64,000 nucleotides of DNA from Plecoglossus altivelis (Eukaryota > Chordata > Actinopteri > Osmeriformes > Plecoglossidae): positions 12,730,282 to 12,794,281 of the forward strand of contig BROE01000022.1 in the NCBI GenBank assembly GCA_036571765.1, in the 5' to 3' direction. The position numbers were made by a program, and so were the translations under genes. Numbering within the stretch: position 1 is the stretch's first letter; each line of letters opens with the position of its first letter. Of the stretch, positions 48,276-62,289 are shown piece after piece. The notes beneath the pieces were generated by a model. That model worked only from the letters and a program-made list of their open reading frames with translations, was not told where the DNA came from and made no database searches.

Positions 48276-49509
48276 GCCTATTATTATGTAATATTACAGC
48301 AATTATTGTGCCTTTTTAAAATAGCAGTCTACTGTAATAATTGTTTTGTAGATAGCTTAGTGACCACTACCAAGTAAAAAATGTACTTGTCCATGTCCCA
48401 CTTGTATTTCTCTGACCCCCTGTTACTGTTCTCCTCGAGACAGACCAGGTCTGGAGGGCGTGTAGCAGCAGTAACAGATAAGTACATTCACTGCCCTCAT
48501 CATAGAAGAAACGTCTTTCCAGGGGTTTTGTTGGACTGCCAATCAATAGCAGTCCAGTTTCCACTTCCGGTCCCCTACATGTCACATCCTGTCTTGTTGG
48601 AGTCCAGATGGGAGCAGTTCCTTTGTCCGGCCTACTCTCTGTCCTGTCTTGTTGACTAGCAAAGCTACAAAACCTTCCCATGGCCTTGTAGCTACATGCT
48701 CTATGTCTATTGACCGTGTAAAGATTGTATGACACTGGTCTCTATTCAGTGAGGTTATTTTACAATTCGCTATTGATTGTGTTATTGTACAGAGGAGGTA
48801 TGAATTGATTTCAAACTAACGTTGGATTAGGGTTTATGAGCGCTGTATTGACAAGCTTTTGTCCATTTTAAGGTAGTGATGTTCCATGGTCCTTGTCTCC
48901 ATGTTATTAGATGAGCTGAAGTAAATACAGACATTTTGAGCACATTACAAGGGATGTGCATAGCCATACATAAACATACACACACATTACACTCACAGAG
49001 ACACAGTGTGACCCACCGTTTTAAGGTGTTATTACTCTAATGTGCCTTTTGCAGTTGTGGTATCCAATCCTTCTCAGTTCAAGGAAGCAAAGTTGCATCC
49101 TGCATAGCTGTGCTGTGCAAATATTGTGTTGGAGGTTAGAGCCCTACACAGCTAAAGTGTTGGCTAACAGGAAAGTCATGTCAATGTAAATATATACAAT
49201 TAGCTACATGTATTATATGGATGTGTGGGACCACAGATATGGTCACAGTGAAAACCCACTGATGTGTGAAATACCATAAACAGTGTGTCCTTGTAGCATT
49301 ACAAATACGAACTGCAGCAGTGAGCCACTGCAAGATTTCATATTTATATTAGCAAATGTTTTCTGTTTGTTTTTGAACACCAATGCTGTGACAGGATTAA
49401 CTCAGCTAAAGTGTCTGCTTTGCCCTTCTGTAAATTGTATTCAGCTCATTTTGTATAATTTTGCTGACTTGTGGACCAGCTGGTAGAACAGGCTGATCAG
49501 CTGTAGCAA

Positions 49510-49800
49510 GCTGTTTCCTGAAGTTTTGATGTTTGTGTGAGGTCTGTTTCCTAGCTTTGTGAGGGCTGTTTCTTGGCTTTGAGAGGGTTGTGTGACGCCT
49601 GTCTGAAGGATGTTTCCTAGTTGTGTGAGGGTTGTGTGAGAGCTGTTTCCTAGCTGTGTGAGGGTTGTGTGAGGCCAGTGTGAGGGCTATTTCCTGGCTG
49701 TGAGAGGGTGGTGTGAAGCCAGTGTGAAGGCTGTTTCCTGGCTGTGAGAGGGTTGTTAGAGGCTAGTGTGAAGGCTGTTTCCTGGCTGTGTGAGAGCTGT
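49510..49800. repeat. minisatellite, about 45-55-bp unit
   Basis: Six or more copies of a unit with GCTGTTTCCTGGCTGTGAGA followed by GGGTTGTGTGAGGCCAGTGTG run head to tail in the dip2 intron. Confidence 0.9.
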
Positions 49801-52800
49801 TGGGGAAATCTGGTCACATGGTAAGGGGCCCCAAGAGGGCCCTAGCACTGCCCTCAGGGTGGTGTTCCATGCTGGAGGTCAGTGTTGTCAAGCTCTCCTG
49901 CAAGGGATGATCTGCTACTCCAGACCACTGTATCAGCTGTATTACCACAACAACAATAACAGAAATGACAGCAACCTTACACACTCAACACTTTCCACCT
50001 TACTTAATGAGGTCAAAGGTCAAAGGTGACTCCTTCCTCAGGCCCTGAAGTGTCAGTTGGTCAGTAGTAAGTAACACATGAGTGAGGTGTTGAACATGGT
50101 AGGCCTGTCTCGACTGGAAAATGGAGTAAGAAGCATGAATCCAAGAACAAAGGAATGTTTGAACGCTATGTAACAGCATGATGTCATATGCACATATTTT
50201 GGGGTGGAGGACTCTGGCTAAACATTTACCAACATTTCAGGCTTTAAGGAGGGATCTTTTGGAAGGTCTGGCGAGTGAGAAAGCCAATCCAGGAGAGTGG
50301 ATGGGTTGGTTAGTCAGTTGGCCCATGGTGACTCAGCAAAGAGAGACAACGCACGGCTCCCTCACCCAGACTCACCTCCCCGTGGATGACCACACAGCAT
50401 CAATATGAAGTGTGTATGTGTGGGATGCACAGTTTTATCAACATGCAAGAAACACAAAAGGCCAAATCTTAGGTCAAGTCATTCTGTTTCTCTGTTAATG
50501 ACGCTGCTTTTAAAGATGGAGATTTTCCTTTAACGATAAGCTTCATGTATTGCTGTCAATAGAAGCTGTTTGCCCTTCTATCAATAAACATACTCTACAA
50601 CTGACTTTGAGCCTGTGTTTTACTTACCTTGTTGTGGCATGCTGACGTTATGTCAGTAGTTTCCTGACAGGTTGAGCATCTGTGACAGCAGGCAGATAAA
50701 GGGTAACTCCCTTTTAAATAAACAAGCTTGTCCGTTGCTACTGACTTGAACTGTTATAGAGTCCAATTAATAAGAGCGCTTCAGCCTTGAAAGTAGCAAG
50801 AGTAGTGTGTGTTGTGCATGCTGATACGACACTAGGGCTAGCCTGCAGTTGTGAAGAGTACATTGTCTGGGAGGGTCATAAATATTTTAAGGTTGTGCCT
50901 TTGAGCACAGCAGAGCTTTCATATTCTCCTACCCCACTGTAATTGTCTGTGTGTGTGTCATGGTGAATGTGCATGACTGTGTGTGTTTCTCAGCCTGCTT
51001 TGTTGGATTGGTCCAAACTGGGCATGAGTCCTCGTTCCTGGCCAAGGAGGATGGTGTTATCGTTCAAAGCACTTCGTGCCACTCTCCAGGCTCCCTGTGT
51101 TTGTTTTTAGAGTTTGACATCCTGCCTTTCGCTCTATATGAAAAAGACAATGACTATTTAATGGTCTGTAGCATGGGAATGCAATATCTAGAAAGATGGT
51201 TTTGGTTTCCTCGGCTTATCGGAGTCTGCTGAAGCCTTTGTCATTAAGAGGCGTTTCTGTGGATGTGTGCTTTAAATGTAAGCTTAATGGCTGCAGTCCT
51301 TTGTTCTCACAATCAAGTTTACTTTGATTTGTTTCAACTTTTTCTAAGCAGTATTACAGAGGGCTTCCCATACCTTAAAAATAACCTATGAAAGCTTTGG
51401 TATGCTGTCTTCTTGTGGTAGAACTGGAACACAGGCCTACCTTGCAAGATGGTGAAACTTTCCTTAACAGCTACCTATCTTCCTTTTTCAGGCTGATAGT
51501 AGTCCAATTACAAGTATAGTTAGTTAAGGATAGTTAGTCTATTTGTCCCTGTTCCTCACATGTCTCTGTGCTCTGTGAGGGCTTACGAATGTGACTGCTT
51601 CATAGCTTCCTCCACAGCTGTGGCTATGACTGATCCTTCTGCTGTTTTAATTTCATCCAGCTATACTCCTCCAGGCTGATGAGATGGGACCATGTTGGGA
51701 GACCATGTCTTTTTCACAGGTTAGCTTGTCTGAAACCTGTCTGGCACAGTACGGTATACAGCAAGTTTGCTTTCACTTTGTTTTGAAGTGATAGAAGTGC
51801 CTTGCCAAACCCGTTGAGTTATTCAGTCATTTTAGCACAAAAGCTACAGGCTCCAAAACAAACAAACATTTTCAGCTGTGATCACATTCTCACCGGGGAT
51901 AGCTACCCTACGTCAGTGGTAGATAAAATAAAAGTGTGGATAAAAGTGTTTTTTCGTGTTTTTAAATTATTCTGTGGGTAAGGACTAGAAAGAGCCAGGG
52001 TTGGAGTCCCTTTTCCTTGCCACAGTGTGGTGTCTCTGATGATAACCTCCTCCTGTGCCTGCTTGCCCTTTCTGTCACATGACCTCTCCTGCACACAACC
52101 AGGAACCTTGTCCCCAGCCAGGTCTAGTTGAGACCAGGCTTGTTGCCAAGCTAACCATGCCAACATCCAGCTGGTCTGCCTTCCTGCCCACCGCCACCAA
52201 AGCTCCGAGGTGCCTTCCTATCGGCCAAGCTGTGTAACATTCCCATTGGCAACACCGTGAAACCCAGCCTCACATAGGGTGGCAGATCTCATGAGGTACA
52301 AAACATTTCTGAACAAAGATCATCACATTACAATTCTTTACTGTGCTCATCTCTAGAACTGGCACCTCCTCAGTTTAGAACTTTTTTCCATCTAGTTTTG
52401 TGGTGCCTCTACCTGCCGGATGTAACCTGGTTGAGTGTGGCGCCCTGCGGGCCCTTGGCCCTGTGTGTGTCCTGGCCGGGGCCTGGTGGACCCGTGCTAG
52501 CCTGGGAGTTGTGCTGACCAAACAAGCCCACATGCCCCCCCCCCGTCCCCACACACACACACCCACACCCCCCCACCTACCCCCTTGCTATGGTGATTGG
52601 TCAGACTCCATATGCGGAGTGGTGCAGATGTCTGAGCTTTCATTTTTTTGTCTCATGTTATCTCTCTCTTCTCTCTCTCTCTCTGGAAGGGAGAAGTGGA
52701 GGGCCTCCCAATCAGACCAGACGGGTTGAGATGAAGTACTGCATTTCTGCCCAGTACCTAACCAACCCTACTGCACAGCCAAGACAGTGCAGTATAGATA

Positions 52801-53824
52801 CCACTCAAACCCCTAGCAGCCCAAATTGCAAGCTAAAACCAGCTTAGACACGGGTGTCTCAGGGCAGTGGTGGACTACACGATACAGCATTGTCTTCAGA
52901 GCCTAGCTGTCTCTCTGTAATGGCCTGGAATATCTATATTTAGACAGACCCAGATTTTTGTTATGCAAGTGCAACCTCTGTCAAAAAGAGCAATGTTCTG
53001 TTTCCATGAGTTGACTGTTACTGGATTTGCCATGCTACCATCGGTTCATCTGGAACTTTCTGCCAGTCTGTCTGTCTGCCTGTCTGTCTTTAGAGACAGC
53101 ATAGACGTTTAGGTGCAGTGAGACTCAGCGAGACTGGTAGAGGTTTAGGGTGGAATGTGATTGTGTAATAAACACTTAGAGACCACCTCTCAGTCTGACT
53201 AGCCTAATGAGAGAAGGATCGCGATGATTCAGGCTCTGTTAACAGTAACTGGACCGCCGTCATTCCAGGGTTATTAAGTCCAGACATGGTGCATGGAAAG
53301 AACAGGTCATAGGTGAAGTGGTGATATTGACTTGTTAACATGGCATATCTGAATGGGTTTCTCTGTGATGAGCAATGCCTTCGTGGGCAGAGATGAACTG
53401 TGTGTGACACTGTGTCTCATTTGTCATACTTAAGGAGGACAAACACTCTTCTATCTATAAACACCGCTCTCACACATCCCACACTGCATGTGTGTATGCA
53501 TGGCAACAAACACATTTGCCTTCCTCTATGGGTTGTCAGGCTGAGATCATATCAACTCCCCATATCCATTAAGCGTGTGTTTAAGCTTGTTTGGGAGAGT
53601 GTGTAGGGGCCTTTTGAAGCTGATATGTGTGTGTGCATGTGCACACAGTTAAGTGAGTGTGTGTGAGTGAAAGAGAGAGAGAGAAAGAGTGTGTGTACCT
53701 GAGGTGTAGCTTGGGAAAAAATTGAGGCTGCCCCAGGCTGTGGCTGCTGCATTGTGAAGACTTGTGCACTGTAGGGAAAACAAACAGTAAGAAAATGCCT
53801 GGAATGTGTCCTGACCGAGCAGCT

Positions 53825-54335
53825 CACCCCACAGTGAAGGGGGAAGAGAAGAGAGAAGTCGAGAGGAGAGGAATGGAACAGAGATGAGAGAAGAGGAGAG
53901 GAAAGTATAGGAGTGCAAGAAAGGTGTGGAGAAGAAAAGAGAAAGGGAGGAGAGAAGAATTGTCTGTCTGTCTGTCTGCCCTTGTGTCCTCTGCCTTCTC
54001 CTCTTCCATCTTCTCCTGTGCTCTCCTCTTTTCTTCACTCATCTTCTCTTCTTTCCTCTCTTGACAAGAAACTACTGAGAATCATAGATACGTTAGGCTT
54101 TCTACCTGTATCCTCCAGCAAGCAGTCTCTTCGGGGAAATCCTCTGCTTCCCTCCCCCAGACACATGACTCCCTGTAGGTATCTGCATCACCTGTGAGAC
54201 AGACAGAGGTAGGGGGAGGGACGGAGGGATTGAGAAAGAAGGAAGGAGAGAGACAAAATGGTAAAGAGATGGATAGAAGGAGGTAGAGAGACAGAAGGGG
54301 GAGAAACAGAAGGAGAGGGAGAGGTGGAGGTGAAT
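53825..54335. repeat. alternating purine and pyrimidine tracts
   Basis: GAGAGGAGAGG-type purines (53830-53955) are followed by CTCTTCCATCTTCTCC pyrimidines (53985-54060) and again by purines (54205-54330). The first two are roughly complementary in composition but do not form a perfect inverted repeat. Confidence 0.75.
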
Positions 54336-54859
54336 AAAGTCTGGTTTGCATTCGAAGGTCCTCTGGTAATTTCTCCACAGAGGGAGTCTTGATTCACTAG
54401 ATGCTGTTATTAAGCTAATTGGTGTCAAATATATTCTTGTCTGAAAATGCTGTTCGGGACCAAGTTGAAGTTAGAACATTTTTCTTATGAGGTTATACTG
54501 CACCTCCAATATGTGTAGTTTGAAGCTAAAATATGAAGATGTGTTTAGTATTAGGTGTGTTTGTAGTTTGTGTTTAGAATGAGTCATGTAGTGTATGTCT
54601 ACAGTGTGCATTGTGTGTAGGGTGTACTGTGTGTAACATAGGATATATAGGGTGTGTTGAAAGTGTTCATGGTAGGTATTGTGTCCACACCCTCATGACC
54701 TAGTTTGAGGCTTGGATGACCCAGAACAATAAGACTGATACCTTAAGTAAATGTCTTGTGTAACAAGGGACTTCTCTGAGCAAGAAGTCTGTCTCCTGGT
54801 GTTGGTAGGGTCTGGTTGACATAATTCAGGGCTGTGTGAGGTGTGGCCTGGCTGGTATT

Positions 54860-55085
54860 AATTGGTATGTGTGAGGGAGCAGTGTGAGGTGTCAGTCTCA
54901 GATAGCAGTGTGAAGTAGCTGGTGTGAGGGAAGCAGTGTAAGGTAACTGGTGTGAGGTAGCTGTCGCAGGTAGCCCTGTGAGGTAGCAGTGTGTGGTGGC
55001 TGATGGTAGGGAGCTGTCTCAGATAGCAGTGTGAGGTAGCTGGTGCAAGGTGGCAGTGTGAGGTAGCTGGAATGAGGTAGCTGCC
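54860..55085. repeat. minisatellite, CAGTGTGAGGTAGCTGG unit
   Basis: About ten imperfect copies of a short unit with GCAGTGTGAGGTAGCTGGTG are present in the dip2 intron. Confidence 0.9.
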
Positions 55086-55204
55086 TTTAGATTTTAGACC
55101 TGTGTGAGGACAGTCCGACGCTTCCTGACCAGGAAGAATTCCAGGCGCTCAAGGAGGAACAATGACACAGACACAGAGCTCACTGCAGGCCTGTCATCTA
55201 ATTA

Positions 55205-55257
55205 TGTCATAACACACACAGACAAACACAGACACACACAGACACACAGACACAGAC

Positions 55258-55292
<35 letters not shown>

Positions 55293-55296
55293 CCCA
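55205..55296. repeat. CA-rich microsatellite (CACAGACACA)n
   Basis: Interrupted CA repeats with GACA steps lie in the dip2 intron. Confidence 0.9.
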
Positions 55297-55889
55297 CAGC
55301 ATTCCTCACAGCGGGGACAGCAGCCTGAGGTCATGTGAGTTCTTTCTCTCTGCCTGGGCTCACATGTATCGGGAGATGCACCACCAGAAGAATTGAAGAA
55401 TTGGTACGGTTTCTGTGACTGGTAGGATTCTCTCCCTTACTCATTGTCACAATACAGTGCATTGCCACTAGCTTGCGTGATAGTTTGTGTGCTTGTGTGT
55501 GTATGTGTGAAAACTTCCAAATGCTACTTTAACAACTCCAGATAGCTTGTTTTCACATAGCAGACACCAGAACATGTGGTGTGAATGTGTGTGCGCACAT
55601 GTTTGTGTGTGTGTGTGGTATCTTCCAAATGTTGCTCTCCAAATATTTCATGATTGTCTCACACCCAAGATGTTGGTTTGTGAATATATGTGTGTGTGTG
55701 GATGTGTGTGCGAGTGTGTTTGTTTTCTTGTGTGTGTGTGTGTGGATGTGTTTTTGTTCTTGTGTGTGTGTATGCATGTGTTCGCTCCTGCTACCCTGGT
55801 GCTGTGACACCTCTATCTTTAGTAGCAGGCAGCAGGGAGGTGTGAAACCGTGATCAGAGAAGACAAGCCTCTTGGACCATCACCACCAG

Positions 55890-56045
55890 GGGGGTCTCTC
55901 TCTCTCATTCTCTCTCTCTCTCTCGTCCCTCTCTCGTCTCTGGCTCGCTCTCTCCTCTCTCTCTCTCTTCTCCTCCTCACACACACACCACACGACACAC
56001 ACACGACACACCACACACAGCAACACCCACACACATACACACACA
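55890..56045. repeat. (CT)n tract followed by (CA)-rich tract
   Basis: A pyrimidine run of CTCTCT units changes at about 55978 into CACACA units with CACGACACA interruptions. Confidence 0.9.
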
Positions 56046-57544
56046 AGGCGGGAAACTCTGATCTTTAAACTCTGTTAATAGCCAAGCTGCACAGCCGCTC
56101 CTCATTGATTGATGCCGGCCGCTTTATCAGCCTGTTACTCCATTCTGTAATTGGATGATGCTAACCACTTTAGCTTTATTTGTTTTGCATGATACTGGTA
56201 GACAGGGTCTAAATATGTCAATCTAAATGTCAACTTAAACACGCAGACATCTGTTTGCGTGCTGGGACTAAACGTCACGGCTAATGTATCCCGCACTCTG
56301 AGCATAGTGTAACCTAGCTGATATTAGCTGCTATTTTGTGCAATGTAAATGGAGATAGCAGCTTTCTGCTCTCTCTGCAGTGTTATAGTCTGTGGGCAGT
56401 TTTGGTTCATCGGAGTTTTCGTTCTCCGAGCACAGAAACCGTTCAGATGTGGGTCCAAGTCTGTGACCGGTGTAGATGTCCCACCAGAGGTTCCTCTGGT
56501 TCTGCCAAGTCCAGTCCAGAACCTGTTTATTTATTATGGTCTGGGGGGGGGGTGTAGGAAGTGGGGGATAAAGAGGATGGGGAGTTAAAGGAACGAGAGA
56601 TGGGAGGGGGAGGAAAAGAGGAGCCAGAGAGAGAGAGAGAGAGAGAGGTGTTGTGACAGAAGGGTGGTGTATCATGCACAGCCAAGCTAATGTGAGGTGA
56701 CAGAGTGGAGTGGAAACCAGAAACAAACTATTTCTCTCCCTGGGAACCGACTGTTGTTGAGTCCTCTTCACATTGGGAAAGTGTTATTTCTTGTGTGCAC
56801 ACTTGTGTGTTTGTTTCTTTGTGTTTGTACTTGCTATGTGGGTTTGTTTGTATGTGTTTGTGTATGTTTCTGGAAATGTGTGTTCTTATTGTGTGTGTGG
56901 AAACGTGTGTTTGTAGGTCCGCATGTGTGAACAGGAGGGTGGCTGGCCAGCTTTTTTTGTAATTGCATATTGATCTAGTCCTTTTTTGCAGTATTCACTC
57001 TGCTCCTCAGGACAGCTTCAGCAAGGGGATGAGCATGCAGTCCTAAACACCCCCACCCCCCAACCGCTACTGTGTGCGTGGACGTGTGTGTAGCATGTCA
57101 AACGTAATATGGCTGCTGTGATCTCTAACCCCTGGTCCTCCTGAGACCTCTCAGAGTGTCCCTCCCTCTCTGGAGGATAAGGCTTGCCTCATGACCCTGA
57201 CCCTTGACCCTTGGTCCAGGTCCTGATGTTGGGTCAGTGTGTGTGTGCTTCCTAAGCCAAAAAGGTGTCTCTCTCTCTGGGCTCTCGCTAGTCAGATTTG
57301 GTTGCTCATCATTAGAACCTAGGGGCTGTCGGGGCGTGGCCCCTGAATGGCCCCTTAACACTTCAGATTTGTATTGTATGGTGTTAACTCCCTTGGCACA
57401 CACATGCTTGCAAATATGCAGGCAGTCAAACACACACACAAACACACACCTTCCCTCCCTTATGCAAAGCTTGTTTCTTGGGTTAGGCTGTGGCTGTGGC
57501 CCTTGGCATACATGTGAGTGGGTATAAGTGAAAAAGTAGACTGT

Positions 57545-57715
57545 CAGCTGCCTGGACAGTTCTTTCTCTCCTTTCTGTCTCTTTCTCCCACCATTTCTCC
57601 CTTTCTTTCTCTCCTTTCCTCTTGTTCTCCTCCCCCTATTTTGCTCGCTCCCATCATTACTCTCCTTTCCTTTCTCTCTCTTTCTCGCTCTCTTTCTCTG
57701 TCTCTCTGGATAACA
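57545..57715. repeat. polypyrimidine tract
   Basis: TTTCTCTCCTTTCTGTC-type sequence is almost free of purines for about 160 bases. Confidence 0.8.
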
Positions 57716-58195
57716 CTCAGTGGTTCAGAATGCTCCCTTAGTCTGGGTGGTAGATGACTTTGGCTCCAAGGTTAAGGCCTTGGCATGTACCGATCCGACA
57801 AAGAGAAGAATAGGCTTGTTTGTCCTACATTACTGCCATCATTGTTTGTTCATTAACAGGTCAGCCATTGTTTGCTTTAACCATAGATGATATCTAGGCT
57901 TATACGTCAAATATTTATTTCTCCTCATATTATCCTGTCTAGAAATAATGTAGGTCTGCACCTCCCAACCTTACAGGAGTGGTTATGTTCTCAGCCTCTG
58001 TGTGGAACTGATCCATATGATCTGCTCCTCAGGCGTCCTGAGGAATCTGCTCTCATTACCTGAGAGTCTTGGCTGCGTAGCATTAGCTGTGTAATGTAGC
58101 ACTGTAAGAGTTGGGTTGCATAGTGTTAGCTGTGTAATACTGCATTCTTAGCCGGAGTGACAGGACTAGTGCTATCTTGAGTGTCTGAGTCCTCA

Positions 58196-58486
58196 AGCCC
58201 AGGGTTCTGCAGCATTATCTTCACCTTGCCCAGGGTTCTACTGCAGCATTATCTTCACCTTGCCCAGGATTCTACTTCCGCATTATACTCACCTAGCCCA
58301 GGGTTCTACTGCAGCATTATCTTCACCTAGCCCAAGGTTTTACTTAGGTGTTTTCTTCATCTAGACCAGGGCTTTTTTGCAGCATCATCTTCACCTAGCC
58401 CATGGTTGTACTGCAACATTAATTTCATCTAGCCCAAGGTTCTACTGCGGCATTATCTTCACCTTACCCAAAATTCTACTGCAGTA
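58196..58486. repeat. minisatellite, about 34-bp unit
   Basis: About eight diverged copies of CCCAGGGTTCTACTGCAGCA followed by TTATCTTCACCTAG lie in tandem in the dip2 intron. There are no unique spacers. Confidence 0.92.
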
Positions 58487-60942
58487 GTAGAATTGTGTAG
58501 TCTCTCCCCTGTCCAGGAGGCAGCAAATGTGGGGTGTAAATGGAATGTGGGTTTGAAAAGGCTCTGTAAGAGCTTCAGGAGGAAGAGAAACCCTAGAAGA
58601 GCAACAACAACCACATCCATTCTGTTGCTGTTCCGTAGAACATTCCAGGTAGCTGGGCGAGAGCTGCTCCTGGCTAATATCTGACAGTGTTGGATAAGAC
58701 ACCTCAGGCTTCTGTCAACGTGACAGACTTAACACTACACGTAAATCACAGACACATAAATCACTCAGTCTTTTCGTGTGTTTCGTTGCTTGTGTGTATC
58801 CACACACATCTGTACGGGAAGTGGAGAGTGGCCTTGAAACAGAAGACTCTTGAACGGCTGTACACCCACCAGCACACTGTCTGTCTGGGAGTTGAGGGAT
58901 AGTTGTGGGTCATTTGAGCTTGTTTTATTACTGTGTGTGTGAGTGAGTGAGTGTGTTTGCCTGTGTGTTGACTTAAATTAGACCTCTGTATGTGTGTGAG
59001 TGAGTGAACGTGAGCGTGTGTCATTCAGCATGTTTGTGTGAGTCATCTTTGATTGTAAGTCATAAAGAAAGATAATGTCATGGTGAGAAACACCTCAACT
59101 CACCTCATGGAGGAATCTAGTTAGCAAGCTGATTCCTTACTAAGAGCATCCATTCCCTAAGCTTTGACCACAGAACCACAGGAGAGGAATGGAGGGGAAA
59201 ATGACAGGAGAAGTATGGAGGGAAAGCGAGGTTTGTTTGACAGATATGTGTCAAGGCTTGGACACTGCAACCCTGGCAGTAAAAACCGAGCATGACCTCC
59301 CGCACTCTTAAGGGCGTGTAACAGGATGACCTAGAAAGACTGTGTAGGAATCATCTCTCCTGGTGACTGAACAGAGTTACTGCGTGGTGGGAGCTCCAGT
59401 CACCAGGTCCTGTCTCTGCTCCTCTGGGGCCTTCGCTGGGTGACTCTCTCCATCTCTGAGTCCCCCACAGCCCGCAGCGATTCACCTGCACCGTGCTTAC
59501 CCACTCCCCATCTCTCTGCCTTTCTCTTATTTGTCTTTTCCCCCCCTCCTCCCCTGTCAACCATACCTCCCATTTTTCACCTTACACTCACACACACTCA
59601 TACACACACACACAAACACACACACACACAGTGTTGCAGCAGTTTGGCTGCTATTATTGTCTCAGCTGGTTGATCGTGTTATTTTAGCTTCTCGTGAGAA
59701 GCTCAAAAAGAGCTGGCCTTTCTCTATGTGGAAAGCTCAAACTTATTTTCCTAACTAGAAAAAATCCCCTCTCACTTAGCACTTTTGTGCCAACTCAATC
59801 ACCGGTCCTGACAAAGGTCGTGAGGTGATGAGGTCAGGGTTGTGTTTCACATATAATAAGCGAACAGCCATGCCTGTGCCCTCTACATACTCTATATATC
59901 TACCACCTGTGTGTCTGTACAATATAACTCTATATGAAAGAAAGTTGTCTCTTTTTATTGTGTTTAATCCTACATTATTGAAATGACACTACTGTAAAGA
60001 ATTGCTTGTTTGACTTGACAATTCCTACCACCTGGAGGAGGACAGGTGAGAAGATAAGTGAGGAAAGTGGAGGAGAGGTGAAATAAGGTGAGGAGAAGAG
60101 ATGGGACTTGACTAGATTCAAGAAAGAAACAGGAGGTGAGTAGAGGTGAAGTGAGTTGAGGATCAGCGGAGGGACGGAGGGGAGATGAGAAGGACGCTGG
60201 TGGAGACTGCAAGAGACACAGAGAAGCTATAAATCTTATCAGAAAAAGATAAATGTGCAAAATGCCTCCTGGCTGGCTTTATAAGAAGATAACTCTAATT
60301 ACCCCATTCTTAAGATGGAGAGTATCACTGTGTGTTTGAATGTACCTGTGTGTCTGTTATATGCATATGTGTGCTGGCAAAAATATATTTGTGTATGTGT
60401 GTGTATGTGTAAACGCTTGTGTGTGTGTGCCTGTGTGTTAGAGGATTCAAGCTTCTTCCTCCTGATGTTTGCGACAAGAGACGACTTAGATGTAAGATGT
60501 GCTTCTCTCCAGACTGAGTGAATCCCCCAATAGTTTCTCTGCTTGCGTGTCTAGAAATAGTGGGCTAATCTCATCTGAGGATGTGTTCTGTGAAGGTCAC
60601 GCAGGAGGAAGCTATTTCAGGAGTAAGAAGCAACTAACATGCTGCATCTTCTGAGACTTGCCTGAAGAGAAAAGGGTTGCTTTTAAACTGGCAGTTGATG
60701 GTATCTATTTGTGGCCTCAGTGTATCTAAATAATCCGAGCCCTCTGCATCAGAGCTTTTCTCCTTTGCTCTCTGTCTCTTTCTCTATCTCTCTGGTTCTC
60801 CCTTTTTTGTCTTCTCTTTTTTTCATCCCTCCCCGCTCTCTATATGCATCTCTACACCTTGAGCTTTATTCACGTTTAAGGTAAACGGTCAAATGACTAA
60901 ATGTTCAGGTGAAGAATCCCTGTCAGCTTGTCAGAACCGCTC

Positions 60943-61192
60943 TCTCACAGCCTCTAGTCCAACTGCCTCTCTCCCTGCCATCAACAAACCTGCCTCAACA
61001 GGCCCTCTCCCTCTATGCCAGCCTTTAGCCCCTCTGCCTCTCTCCATGCCCTCAGCAAACCTGCCTCAACAAACCCACTCCCTCTCTGCCAGCCTCTAGT
61101 CCCACTGGCTCTCTCCTTGCCTTCAGCAAACCTGCCTCAACAGACACACTCCCTCTCTGCCAGCCTCTAGTCCTCCTCCCTCTCTCTCTGCC
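60943..61192. repeat. minisatellite, about 70-75-bp unit
   Basis: Three to four copies of a unit containing CAGCCTCTAGTCC, CTGCCTCTCTCC and CAGCAAACCTGCCTCAACAG follow each other. Confidence 0.9.
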
Positions 61193-61558
61193 TCTCGGTC
61201 ACAAGGTCTGCTCCCGGGTCTCTGGCCTTTACATGCGGCATGTAACAGTGTGTGTGTGCTTGTGTATGTTTTTGTGTATGTGGGGGCTTGTGTATGCGTG
61301 CAGTCAGGCATGCAGACAAGCACGCTGCTTTTTCCTGTTAGCTGCCATACCTCTCCTTCCTTCTGCCCAACCCATGGGGTCATGGTGGAATGTGTGTGTA
61401 CGTGTGTGTTTTTGTGTGTGTGAGCGGCTGTGATTGCTGGGTGGGATTGGAATGTGTGTGTTGGTGGTGACTGGCATGGCACGATCAACTGTGTGTTCCA
61501 CCCTGAATCCCATCAGTCTGTCTGGGCTCATCTACGCACACACACATGCATGCGTACA

Positions 61559-61561
<3 letters not shown>

Positions 61562-61613
<52 letters not shown>
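61562..61613. repeat. (CA)n microsatellite
   Basis: Fifty-two bases of perfect CA repeat in the dip2 intron. Confidence 0.95.
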
Positions 61614-61617
<4 letters not shown>

Positions 61618-62054
61618 TGTACACACAGGCACACATTCATTCCTAACTAAAGCTATATATGTGGTTTTTCATGTGCATTTAAAGCCAGATCTTGGATCAC
61701 ATTTCACAGTCATTGCAGCCTCTGTGTCTGGGACAGCGAGTGTGGTGGTGCGGTGAGGTCCAGGTCAAGGCCTGTCCTGCAGATCAGAGGTTCTGAGCTT
61801 AGGGGGTTTCCTGTCCAGGAGTACAGGTCACAGAAACATCAGTCTCGGGGCTCCCAGCAGACGTGGTTAGAGTAGGGTTGGATCTGTTGCTGCTTCCTCC
61901 TCTTCGTTCAACCCCAGCCCAGCTTTCCTGCAGGCAGACTGATGACCTTAGCAGATCTGCTCACCACCTGGGGAAGTGCTTATCACCAAGAACATCAGCT
62001 TTTGATCTGACCTTAGCATGTTGGACTGGCTTCATGGGTACCAGTTGAGCCTGT

Positions 62055-62216
62055 GTAGTTCTGGTACAAGGACTGTAGTTATGGAAACAGAACTGTAGTT
62101 ATGGGAACAGGACTGTAGTTAGGGAGCCAGAACTGTTGTTATAGTACGAAGACTGTCGTTAGGAGGCCACGGCTATAGTTAGGAGACCAGTGCTGTAGTT
62201 ATGGTACCAGAACTGT
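62055..62216. repeat. minisatellite, about 23-bp unit
   Basis: Seven copies of a unit like GGACTGTAGTTATGGAAACA with small changes follow each other. Confidence 0.9.
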
Positions 62217-62289
62217 GTGATGAAGTATCCAGTATAAACAATGTTATCAGCAGCACTGCAGGACGACGTATCAGTCAGTAACTATGTGA

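Noticed and set aside
55547..55853. Several Cys/Val-rich or His/Thr-rich frames in the dip2 intron
   Set aside because: They are translations of GT and CA repeats with no conserved motif, splice context or other sign of coding.
58196..58486. CRISPR-like regular repeats
   Set aside because: The units adjoin each other without unique spacers, diverge between copies and lie in a vertebrate intron, so this is a minisatellite.
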